Assembly (NCBI RefSeq): GCF_026625985.1
Contig: NZ_CP113116.1
Location: 248,001-312,000, forward strand
From: Mycobacterium sp. Aquia_213
Lineage (GTDB): Bacteria > Actinomycetota > Actinomycetes > Mycobacteriales > Mycobacteriaceae
DNA: 64,000 nt
Reading direction: 5' to 3'
The translations under genes were made by a program, and so were the position numbers. The notes under the pieces were generated by a model. It made no database searches, was not told where the DNA came from, and saw only the letters and a list, made by a program, of their open reading frames with translations. This document shows positions 16,385 through 23,565 of this stretch, in pieces (position 1 is the first letter of the stretch; every line of letters starts with the position of its first letter).

Positions 16385-16711
16385 ATGCAGGTCTCCCGGG
16401 CGCCGTCGTATGCCGGACCTGCCGACGCCGGTGTCCCCACCGAAAAGGTGACCATCGAGCTGGATCGGTCCACCACCACGGTGGCCTACTCGGCAGGCGA
16501 CACCTTGCTGCAGACCGCGCGCATGGCGGGCCTGTCTCCGCCGTCCTCCTGCGAAGTCGGTTCCTGCGGAACATGTATGGCCCGGCTGACCGAGGGATGC
16601 GCCCGGATGCTCAATAACGATGCGCTCGAAGACGACGAGGTGGCGCAGGGCTGGGTGCTGACCTGTCAGGCCATCCCGACCAGTCCCACGGTGCGGGTGG
16701 TTTACGAGTGA
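16385..16711 (+). CDS. Plant-type [2Fe-2S] ferredoxin
   Basis: 108 residues with the cluster ligands C56-x4-C61-x2-C64 in C-E-V-G-S-C-G-T-C and the distant C94 in V-L-T-C-Q, the pattern of plant-type ferredoxins and of the ferredoxin domains of oxygenase reductases. There is no fused FAD/NAD reductase domain, so a separate reductase must feed it; none is encoded nearby. It most likely supplies electrons to the two Rieske oxygenases of this operon. The start is ATG 16385. Its TGA overlaps the GTG of the SDR gene. Confidence 0.88.
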   Translation: MQVSRAPSYAGPADAGVPTEKVTIELDRSTTTVAYSAGDTLLQTARMAGLSPPSSCEVGSCGTCMARLTEGCARMLNNDALEDDEVAQGWVLTCQAIPTSPTVRVVYE

Positions 16712-17451
16712 ACAGGGTTGCGGTGGTGACCGGTGGCGCCTCGGGCATGGGTGAGGCGACCTGTCACGAGCTGGGCCGGCGCGGCCTGAACGTCGCCGTC
16801 CTCGATATCAATGAGCAAGCGGCGCAACGTGTTACCGACGATCTGCGCGCGGCCGGGACAACGGCCATCGGTATCGGCGCCGACGTCACCGACCGGGCCG
16901 CTATCGAGCAGGCGTTCGCCAAAGTTCGCAGCGAGTTGGGGCCGGTGTCGGTGCTGGTGACCAGCGCGGGGATGTTCGGGTTTGCTCCGTTCGCCGAGAT
17001 CACCCCGGAGTCCTGGTCGAAGATCGTCGACGTCAACCTGACCGGCACTTTTCATTGCTGCCAGGTCGCGCTGCCGGATATGGTCGCCGCCAAGTGGGGC
17101 CGGATCGTGATGATTTCGTCGTCCAGCGCCCAGCGGGGGTCACCGTTTGCCGCGCACTACGCGGCGTCCAAGGGTGCGGTCATCACCCTCACCAAGTCGC
17201 TGGCCCGCGAGTACGCCCCACACGGGATTACCGTGAACAACATTCCGCCCTCGGGCATCGAAACGCCGATGCAGCACCAGGCGCAGGCCGCGGGATACCT
17301 GAAATCCAACGAGGAGATCGCCAGCAATATCCCGTTGGGACATTTGGGTACCGGAGCCGACATCGCCGCGGCGGTCGGGTTTTTGGTCTCGGAGGAGGCC
17401 GGCTTCATCACCGGCCAGGTGTTGGGTGTCAACGGTGGAGCGGTGATGTGA
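16708..17451 (+). CDS. Short-chain dehydrogenase/reductase (FabG-like)
   Basis: 247 residues of classical SDR type: T-G-G-A-S-G-M-G cofactor motif (about 8-15), an acidic residue after strand 2 (V-L-D-I-N, pointing to NAD), catalytic Ser in M-I-S-S-S-S, Tyr-Lys in Y-A-A-S-K, and a C-terminal G-V-N-G-G. It oxidises an alcohol or reduces a ketone in the cytoplasm. The GTG at 16708 overlaps the ferredoxin stop (GTGA). Its place between the ferredoxin and the second Rieske gene suggests that it oxidises the hydroxylated product. It is closely similar in motifs to the SDR at 61579 in the other oxygenase cluster. Confidence 0.88.
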   Translation: MNRVAVVTGGASGMGEATCHELGRRGLNVAVLDINEQAAQRVTDDLRAAGTTAIGIGADVTDRAAIEQAFAKVRSELGPVSVLVTSAGMFGFAPFAEITPESWSKIVDVNLTGTFHCCQVALPDMVAAKWGRIVMISSSSAQRGSPFAAHYAASKGAVITLTKSLAREYAPHGITVNNIPPSGIETPMQHQAQAAGYLKSNEEIASNIPLGHLGTGADIAAAVGFLVSEEAGFITGQVLGVNGGAVM

Positions 17452-17490
17452 CGGTGGATCTTAAAAGCCCTAAGGCACAAGGAGGTTCAG

Positions 17491-18759
17491 ATGACGCGAG
17501 AGGGTAGGCCCCCGGAGGGCTCCTGGACCGAGCACTATCCCGAACTGGGCACCGGCGACATCTCGTTCGCCGACTCCACCTCGAAAGAGTTCTTCGAAGC
17601 CGAGCGCGAAGCCGTCTTCAAACGGGCGTGGCTCAACGTGGCCCGCGTCGAGGAGCTGCCGCGTATCGGCAGCTACGTCACCAAGGAAATCGAGGTTGCC
17701 CGGGTTTCGGTCATCCTGGTCAAGGGGCGTGACGAACACATTCGGGCCTTCTACAACGTCTGCCGTCACCGCGGAAACAAGTTGGTGTGGAACGACTTCC
17801 CCAACGAGCCGACCCGGGGAACGTGTCGTCAGTTCACTTGCAAGTACCACGGCTGGCGCTACGATCTCGACGGCGCGCTGAAGTTCGTCCAGCAGGAATC
17901 GGAGTTCTTCGACCTCGACGTGGCCGACTATGGACTGAGTCCGGTGCACTGCGACATCTGGAATGGCTTCATTTTCATCAACTTTGATGCCGAGCCGCGG
18001 CAGAGTCTGCGCGAGTTCCTGGGCCCGATGGTGACCGGCCTGGACGGATACCCCTTCGACAAGTTGACCGAGCGCTACGAATGGGTCGCGCACAACAACA
18101 GCAACTGGAAGATTTTCGCCGACGCGTTCCAGGAGTATTACCACGTGCCGTCGCTGCACCCACAACAGGTGCCACCGGACGTGCGCGACCCCAAAGCCGG
18201 ATTCACTTGCGGCCATTTTCAACTGGACGGGCCGCACCGCTTGGTGTCGACGGCGGGTCGGCGCCGCTGGCTACTGCCCCAGGAGTTCATGTATCCGATC
18301 GAGCGGGCCACCCAGAGTGGGCTCGTCGGCCCCTGGCGCACTCCGGACATCGGCGAACTACCCGCCGGGCTCAACCCGGGCGGCATCGAGCCGTGGGGAA
18401 TCAGCAACTTCCAGATCTTCCCCAACACCGAGATATTGATCTACGGCGGCTGGTACCTGCTGTACCGGTACTGGCCCACCTCCCACAACACCCACCGGTT
18501 CGAGGCCTACACGTACTTCCACCCGGCCCGCAGCGTGCGGGAGCGCATCGAACACGAAGTCGCCGCAGTGGTTCTCAAGGAGTTCGCGCTGCAAGACGCG
18601 GGCATGCTCGGCGGCACGCAGGCCGCGCTGGAGTACGGCATCGTCGACGAGTTTCCGCTCAACGACCAGGAGATCCTGGTGCGCCATCTGCACAAGACCG
18701 TCGTGGACTGGGTCGAGGCCTACCGCCGGGAAAAAGCCCCGGCGCCGGTGGGAGTGTGA
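17491..18759 (+). CDS. Rieske non-heme iron oxygenase, alpha subunit (copy 2)
   Basis: 422 residues, the same length as copy 1 and collinear with it. Rieske ligands C91-x-H93 and C117-x2-H120; iron site E215-Y-Y-H218-x4-H223, again with Glu at the bridging position. AAGGAGGT (17479-17486) is an almost perfect Shine-Dalgarno 4 nt before the ATG. The divergence from copy 1 in the substrate-binding half (for example H-N-N-S-N-W-K against E-V-K-A-N-W-K) implies different substrates or sequential hydroxylations rather than a recent duplication. It probably shares the ferredoxin at 16385. A 111-aa partner gene follows after 2 nt. Confidence 0.92.
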   Translation: MTREGRPPEGSWTEHYPELGTGDISFADSTSKEFFEAEREAVFKRAWLNVARVEELPRIGSYVTKEIEVARVSVILVKGRDEHIRAFYNVCRHRGNKLVWNDFPNEPTRGTCRQFTCKYHGWRYDLDGALKFVQQESEFFDLDVADYGLSPVHCDIWNGFIFINFDAEPRQSLREFLGPMVTGLDGYPFDKLTERYEWVAHNNSNWKIFADAFQEYYHVPSLHPQQVPPDVRDPKAGFTCGHFQLDGPHRLVSTAGRRRWLLPQEFMYPIERATQSGLVGPWRTPDIGELPAGLNPGGIEPWGISNFQIFPNTEILIYGGWYLLYRYWPTSHNTHRFEAYTYFHPARSVRERIEHEVAAVVLKEFALQDAGMLGGTQAALEYGIVDEFPLNDQEILVRHLHKTVVDWVEAYRREKAPAPVGV

Positions 18760-18761
18760 CC

Positions 18762-19097
18762 ATGCCGGATACCTTGCTGCCCACCGGATTCGCCGAGCTG
18801 GAAGGCTACGCGCAAATCTGGTGCCTGGCCACCGAAACCGAACGCTGGAACGCCCGGATGGCCAGCACCATGACCGAAATGCACAAGTTCTACGACGCAT
18901 TCTTCCCGCGACTCGAAGAAGCCATCGACTACTGCGACAAGTTCACGCTCGACGACTTGCCCGACGATGCGCGGCACCTGCTGTACATGATCTATTCGCT
19001 GATCATGGTCGCGATGGCCGTGGAGGTCATGCACCAGCCCATCCCGACGGACGCGGCGGACGCGGTGATGATCCGCACCGGTGAGCCCATTCCTTAA
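18762..19097 (+). CDS. Small helical partner protein of a Rieske oxygenase (copy 2)
   Basis: 111 residues, the paralogue of the protein at 14306. Shared blocks are F-A-E-L-E-G-Y, M-T-E-M-x-x-F-Y-D-A, Y-C-D-K-F-x-L-D-D-L-P-D-D and Y-S-L-I-M-V. The middle Y-C-D-K-F is identical in copies 1 and 2 and replaced by Y-L-N-G-L in copy 3. It starts 2 nt after the Rieske copy 2 stop. No known fold is recognised; the pattern predicts a small helical bundle. Its constant pairing with the alpha subunits is the only functional clue. Confidence 0.75.
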   Translation: MPDTLLPTGFAELEGYAQIWCLATETERWNARMASTMTEMHKFYDAFFPRLEEAIDYCDKFTLDDLPDDARHLLYMIYSLIMVAMAVEVMHQPIPTDAADAVMIRTGEPIP

Positions 19098-19141
19098 CCG
19101 CGGCAGCTAATCTCGCCCACCCTCGTCAGAAAGGACAGACC

Positions 19142-19987
19142 ATGAGTCTGCTCACCATTACCAAACTCAGCGACTCCGTCGGCGCCGAAGTCACCGGCCT
19201 GGATCCCGCCCACCTGGCCGCCGACGACCCCGTCGGTGAGACCATCCTGGATGCGTTGGAGGACAACGGTGTTCTGGTCTTTCGTGGGCTGCATCTCGAC
19301 CCCGAGGCCCAGGTCGCGTTCTGCCACCGCCTCGGCGCGATCGACTACTCCTCGGACGGTCACCACCCCGTCGCCGGCATCTACCCGGTCACACTGGACA
19401 AATCAAAGAACTCCTCGGCGGCCTACCTGAAGGCGACGTTCGACTGGCATATCGACGGCTGCACGCCCACCGGCGACGACTACCCGCAAAAAGCCACCGT
19501 CCTGTCCGCCAAGCAGGTGGCCGAGCGCGGCGGTGAAACCGAATTCGCCTCCTCCTACGCCGCCTACGATGCGCTGACCGACGACGAGAAAGAGCGGTAC
19601 GGCGCGTTGCGCGTGGTGCATTCGTTGGAGGCCTCCCAGCGGCGCATCACCCCCGACCCCACCCCGAAGCAGTTGGCGCAGTGGCGGTCCCGGCGCACCC
19701 ACGAACACCCGTTGGTGTGGACGCACCGCAGCGGCCGTAAGTCGTTGGTGCTGGGGGCTTCTGCCGACTACGTGGTGGGCATGGACCTCGAGGAAGGCCG
19801 CGCGCTGTTGACCGAACTGCTCGACCGGGCCACGGTGCCCGGCAAGGTGTACAGCCACAACTGGTCGATCGGCGACACCGTCATCTGGGACAACCGCGGT
19901 GTGCTGCACCGGGCCGCTCCGTATGACCCCGACTCGCAGCGCGAAATGCTGCGGACGACCGTGCTGGGTGATGAGCCGATCCAGTAG
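19142..19987 (+). CDS. TauD/TfdA family Fe(II)/2-oxoglutarate dioxygenase
   Basis: 281 residues with the facial triad H103-x-D105 (W-H-I-D) and H256 (G-V-L-H-R-A), and R267/R271 near the C terminus for 2-oxoglutarate. N-terminal G-A-E-V-T-G-L-D and G-V-L-V-F-R-G-L are standard for the TauD/TfdA group. It would hydroxylate a substrate with consumption of 2-oxoglutarate, and in related enzymes the hydroxylation releases sulfite or breaks an ether. AGAAAGGA (19129-19136) supports ATG 19142. Within the operon it adds a third oxygenase activity. The substrate cannot be predicted. Confidence 0.88.
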   Translation: MSLLTITKLSDSVGAEVTGLDPAHLAADDPVGETILDALEDNGVLVFRGLHLDPEAQVAFCHRLGAIDYSSDGHHPVAGIYPVTLDKSKNSSAAYLKATFDWHIDGCTPTGDDYPQKATVLSAKQVAERGGETEFASSYAAYDALTDDEKERYGALRVVHSLEASQRRITPDPTPKQLAQWRSRRTHEHPLVWTHRSGRKSLVLGASADYVVGMDLEEGRALLTELLDRATVPGKVYSHNWSIGDTVIWDNRGVLHRAAPYDPDSQREMLRTTVLGDEPIQ

Positions 19988-20533
19988 ATGACCGACCAAC
20001 ACCCGCTGCGGCTGACCCCGCTGCCGGCCGACGAATGGGACGACCGCAGCCGCCGGGCGATCGCCTCCCTGATCCCCGCCGAGCGGGCCAACCCCGCGGG
20101 CGCCGGCAATATCTTGTCGACCTTGGTGCGCCATCCCGACCTGACGCGGGCATATCTGCCGTTCAACACCTACCTGCTCAACGGCTCCACGTTGACGCCG
20201 CGGGTACGCGAGGTGGCCCTGCTGCGGGTGGTGCACCGTAGGAACTGCGACTACCTGTGGTCGCATCACCTCCCGATCGCGCACCGGGCGGGATTGAGCG
20301 CCGCCGAGACCGACGCCATTCGTGACGGGCAACTCGCCGCCGACGCCGACCAGTCGGTGCTGGTCGCGGTCGACGATCTGGTGGATACCGGCACCGTTTC
20401 GACACCGGTGTGGGACGAGTTGGGCCGCCACTTCACCGATCCCGAACGCATGGATCTGGTGTTCACCATCGGGGGCTACTGCCTGCTGGCCATGGCGGTC
20501 AACGCTTTTGGCGTAGAAGATGAGGAACTGTGA
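19988..20533 (+). CDS. Carboxymuconolactone decarboxylase / AhpD-like protein
   Basis: 181 residues of the CMD/AhpD helical fold: N-I-L-S-T-L-V-R-H-P near residue 40, L-T-P-R-V-R-E-V-A-L-L-R near 68, and N-C-D-Y-L-W-S-H-H near 87, which keeps one Cys of the family region but not the AhpD C-x-x-C pair. Members act as gamma-carboxymuconolactone decarboxylases or peroxidase-linked proteins, and many are of unknown role in catabolic operons. The ATG follows the TauD stop directly, and its own stop overlaps the next GTG. Coupled expression with the acyl-CoA dehydrogenases suggests a late catabolic step. Confidence 0.82.
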   Translation: MTDQHPLRLTPLPADEWDDRSRRAIASLIPAERANPAGAGNILSTLVRHPDLTRAYLPFNTYLLNGSTLTPRVREVALLRVVHRRNCDYLWSHHLPIAHRAGLSAAETDAIRDGQLAADADQSVLVAVDDLVDTGTVSTPVWDELGRHFTDPERMDLVFTIGGYCLLAMAVNAFGVEDEEL

Positions 20534-21669
20534 CACCGTCTTCGTCAGAGACCGAGCTGTTCCTTTCCACCGCCCGCGCGTTTCTGGACCAGCACGCGAC
20601 GTTGACCCACCAACGCGCGCTGCGCGCCGCGGACCGTCCCGTCGACACCGCATGGTGGAAGCAGGCGTCCGAGCTGGGCTGGGCCGGCTTGTTGGTGCCC
20701 GAGGAACTCGGCGGCGGCAACGTTTCCGGCAGCGGGCTGCACGACCTGGCGGCAATCGCCGAACTGACCGGACACACGGTCGCACCGGGACCGCTGCATC
20801 CGGTGAGCACCGTGCTGGCCGGGCTCGTCGATGCCGAGAACCACGCCGATCACGGCGCAACCATCCAGGCACTCGCCGCGGGCGCGGCGGTGGCGACATG
20901 GGCGGTCGACGAACCCGGGCGCGGTTTCGACCCGGCCGCGCCCACGCTCACCGCGACCGCCACTGCAGCGGGCTATCGCCTCGACGGGGTCAAGGATCGG
21001 GTTGAGGCGGGTGCGGAAGCCGACCTGCTCCTGGTGACTGCCCGTGCCGAAGACGGCGTGCGCCAGTTCCTGATCCGCGCCGACGCCACCGGCGTGACGG
21101 TTCGGCCCCAACGCTGCGTCGATATGGTGAAGCGTTACGCCCGAATCGAATTCGACGGTGTTGTGGCCGACGGCGCGGCGCAGGTGGGCTCGCTCGCCGA
21201 GACCCAAGCCCTGATCGACCGGCAGAGTCAGGTGGCCATGGTGCTGCAGTGCGCCGAGACCGTCGGAATCCTCGAAACTGTGCTCGCGCTGACGATCGAG
21301 TGGACTCGCGACCGTTACAGCTTCGGCCGGCCGTTGGGGTCCTATCAGGCGATCAAACACCGACTCGCGGACATGACGATGTGGCTGCACGCCAGCCGCG
21401 GCATCACCGCCCGGGCGGTCGAGCGGGTGGCCACTCGTGCCGGCGATGCCGCGCTCTGGGTCAGCGCGGCCAAGTCCTACCTCGGCGAGCACGCCGGGCC
21501 GCTGGTGCAGGACTGCGTACAGCTGCATGGTGGTATCGGCGTCACCTGGGAACACGACCTGCACTTGTTCCTGCGTCGAATCACCCTGTACCGCAGCCTT
21601 TTCGGCACTCCGACCGAGCATCATCAAGCCATCTACCGATACGTCAGGAGCGGGGGGCCGGCCGCATGA
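20530..21669 (+). CDS. Acyl-CoA dehydrogenase family protein (first of a pair)
   Basis: 379 residues with the acyl-CoA dehydrogenase fold: N-terminal helical domain, central beta domain, and C-terminal helices containing W-T-R-D-R-Y-S-F-G-R-P-L-G-S-Y-Q-A-I-K-H-R-L and Q-L-H-G-G-I-G-V-T-W-E-H-D-L-H, typical FAD-binding regions. The GTG at 20530 overlaps the CMD stop (GTGA) and the gene's own TGA overlaps the next ATG. Adjacent, divergent acyl-CoA dehydrogenase pairs in mycobacteria often form alpha2-beta2 heterotetramers acting on bulky ring-derived CoA esters, as ChsE1-ChsE2 do in cholesterol side-chain breakdown. This supports an assignment to side-chain or ring-acid beta-oxidation. Confidence 0.88.
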   Translation: MTPSSSETELFLSTARAFLDQHATLTHQRALRAADRPVDTAWWKQASELGWAGLLVPEELGGGNVSGSGLHDLAAIAELTGHTVAPGPLHPVSTVLAGLVDAENHADHGATIQALAAGAAVATWAVDEPGRGFDPAAPTLTATATAAGYRLDGVKDRVEAGAEADLLLVTARAEDGVRQFLIRADATGVTVRPQRCVDMVKRYARIEFDGVVADGAAQVGSLAETQALIDRQSQVAMVLQCAETVGILETVLALTIEWTRDRYSFGRPLGSYQAIKHRLADMTMWLHASRGITARAVERVATRAGDAALWVSAAKSYLGEHAGPLVQDCVQLHGGIGVTWEHDLHLFLRRITLYRSLFGTPTEHHQAIYRYVRSGGPAA

Positions 21670-22895
21670 CCGAGACGGTAGCCGAATTCGCCACCCGGGC
21701 ACGGGCGTGGCTCGCCGACAATATGCCGCGGGTGGATCCCGACAATCCGCCCCTCGGTGCCCGCGATGATGAACACGCGTGGCAGCGCGCCCGCGAATTG
21801 CAACAACTTCTCCACGCCGGTGGATTCGCCGGGATCTGCTTCCCCCGCGAATACGGGGGACTCGGCCTCGACGTTGCCTATCAGCAGGCCTTCGACGCCG
21901 AGACCGACGGCTATGAGATGCCGCTGATTCTCAACGTCCCCACCTTCACGATCTGTTGTGCGACTCTGCTGGACGTCGGCACCGAAGACCAGAAGCACCA
22001 ACATATTTCGGCAGCCTTGCGCGGCGAGGAGGTGTTGGTCCAACTACTTTCCGAGCCGGGGGGCGGATCGGATCTGGCGGGACTGATCACCCGCGCCGAG
22101 CATGACGGCCAGGGCTGGATCGTCAACGGCGCCAAGACCTGGAGCACCAGCGCCTTCGCCGCGGACTACGGGCTGCTGCTGGCTCGGACCGACCCGACGG
22201 TGCCCAAGCACGATGGGCTCACCATGTTCCTGATGCCGATTCACGCACCGGGCGTGACGCTGCGGCGCATCGAGCAGGTGGACGGTTCCAACGAATTCTG
22301 CGAGGAATTCTTCGACGGGCTCCGCCTGGATGACTCCGCGGTCGTCGGTGAGGTCAACAAGGGCTGGGAAGCTGCGGGGCGACTGCTGTTTCACGAACGC
22401 CGAGCCGTCGGACAGGGTTCGGAGTTCGCCAGCGGCCGGGGCCGCGAGCGGTCGGAGGATTCCTACTCCGACTACTTCGCCCTCGCCGAGGCGGCAGGCA
22501 AGGCGGACGATCCGTTGACACAGGACAAGATTGGCCGGGTACTGGCCCGCAGGATGGTGCGCGACGGCCTCGTCGAACACGTTGCCGCCGCGATGCGCGA
22601 CGGCACACTACCGCCCGCAGCCGGCTCGATCATCCGGCTCTTCCACTCCGATGTGACCTTCCTACAGGTCGACACCGCCCTCGATATCGTCGGTGCCCTC
22701 GGCGTCGTCGACGATGATCACGAATTGCTGAAGGTCGGGGAGCGCTACCTGGCCCGTCAAACCGTCGCGCTGGGCGGCGGCAGTGATGAGATGGCCCGCA
22801 ACGTGATTGGGGACCGGGTGCTCGGCCTGCCCCGCGAATACGCCGCCGACCGCGGGGTCCCGTTCAACCAGGTGCGGCACAACAAGTCCCGGTAG
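21666..22895 (+). CDS. Acyl-CoA dehydrogenase family protein (second of a pair)
   Basis: 409 residues. Typical motifs are Q-L-L-S-E-P-G-G-G-S-D-L-A-G near residue 115, N-G-A-K-T-W-S-T-S near 150 and a C-terminal G-G-G-S-D-E-M-A-R-N. The ATG at 21666 overlaps the preceding stop (ATGA); a much earlier in-frame start at 21249 lies inside the upstream gene and is rejected. Together with the first dehydrogenase it probably makes one heteromeric enzyme that introduces a double bond into a CoA ester. It is the last gene of the Rieske operon. No CoA ligase, hydratase or thiolase follows, so the rest of the pathway must be encoded elsewhere. Confidence 0.88.
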   Translation: MTETVAEFATRARAWLADNMPRVDPDNPPLGARDDEHAWQRARELQQLLHAGGFAGICFPREYGGLGLDVAYQQAFDAETDGYEMPLILNVPTFTICCATLLDVGTEDQKHQHISAALRGEEVLVQLLSEPGGGSDLAGLITRAEHDGQGWIVNGAKTWSTSAFAADYGLLLARTDPTVPKHDGLTMFLMPIHAPGVTLRRIEQVDGSNEFCEEFFDGLRLDDSAVVGEVNKGWEAAGRLLFHERRAVGQGSEFASGRGRERSEDSYSDYFALAEAAGKADDPLTQDKIGRVLARRMVRDGLVEHVAAAMRDGTLPPAAGSIIRLFHSDVTFLQVDTALDIVGALGVVDDDHELLKVGERYLARQTVALGGGSDEMARNVIGDRVLGLPREYAADRGVPFNQVRHNKSR

Positions 22896-22976
22896 CAGAC
22901 GGGTGGCTCGCAGGCTGTTCTGAGTGGGACTTGCGGCCACCTGGAATACCGAGTGCATCCGCCTATGAGATCAAAT

Positions 22977-23001
22977 TGTCTCGTTTGAGACAGTTTTGTC
23001 T
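22977..23001. promoter_or_regulatory. Overlapping TetR operators before the TetR/MFS unit
   Basis: Three half-sites follow each other on about one helical turn: TGTCTC (22977-22982), GAGACA (22987-22992) and TGTCTT (22997-23002). Neighbouring pairs form inverted repeats with 4-bp spacers, an arrangement suited to two TetR dimers. A TAGGAT -10 element lies at 23011-23016, only 6 nt before the ATG of the TetR gene at 23023, so the message is probably leaderless and autorepressed. Confidence 0.6.
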
Positions 23002-23022
23002 TAAGCCGTGTAGGATCGTGGC

Positions 23023-23565
23023 ATGGCAATGGACCGTGAAAGAGTGTTACGTGCCGCGGCGGACTTCCTTGGTCGCCGTCCGAACGCAACCCAGGATGAG
23101 ATCGCGGCGGCCGTCGGCGTCAGCCGTGCGACTCTGCATCGCTACTTCTCGGGGCGCGCGGCACTCCTGGAGGCCCTCGACCAGTTTGCGATTGCACACT
23201 TGCGTGAGGCTCTGAAAACCGCCTGCTGGACAGAGGGCTCGGCGGCAGATGCGTTACGGCGCTTGGTGACCGCATGCGAACCGGTGTCTGGATACCTCAC
23301 ATTGCTCTATACGCAGAGTCAGGACTTTGAGGCCAATCAGCCCAAGCAAGCGTGGGCGGAAATCGACGCTGAGGTAAGGGAACTGTTCCTGCGCGGTCAG
23401 CGGGAAGGCGAATTTCGCCCCGATATGAATGCCTTCTGGCTGACCGAGGCGTTTTTCAGCCTGATGGCCGGCGCGGCGTGGGTGGTCCAGGTCGGCGGCG
23501 CCGGACGGCGCGAACTTGCCGATATGGTCACCGACTTGCTGCTACATGGTGTGAGCCGGTCATGA
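23023..23565 (+). CDS. TetR family transcriptional regulator (controls the MFS unit)
   Basis: 180 residues with an N-terminal TetR helix-turn-helix: T-Q-D-E-I-A-A-A-V-G-V-S-R-A-T-L-H-R-Y-F (about 25-44), then a helical ligand domain. Its stop overlaps the MFS transporter ATG (ATGA), so the two are co-translated. The upstream half-site array is its probable operator, and a second similar array is found at 25302-25327. By analogy with QacR- and TetR-type systems it should sense a compound exported by the neighbouring transporter. The ligand is not known. Confidence 0.88.
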   Translation: MAMDRERVLRAAADFLGRRPNATQDEIAAAVGVSRATLHRYFSGRAALLEALDQFAIAHLREALKTACWTEGSAADALRRLVTACEPVSGYLTLLYTQSQDFEANQPKQAWAEIDAEVRELFLRGQREGEFRPDMNAFWLTEAFFSLMAGAAWVVQVGGAGRRELADMVTDLLLHGVSRS

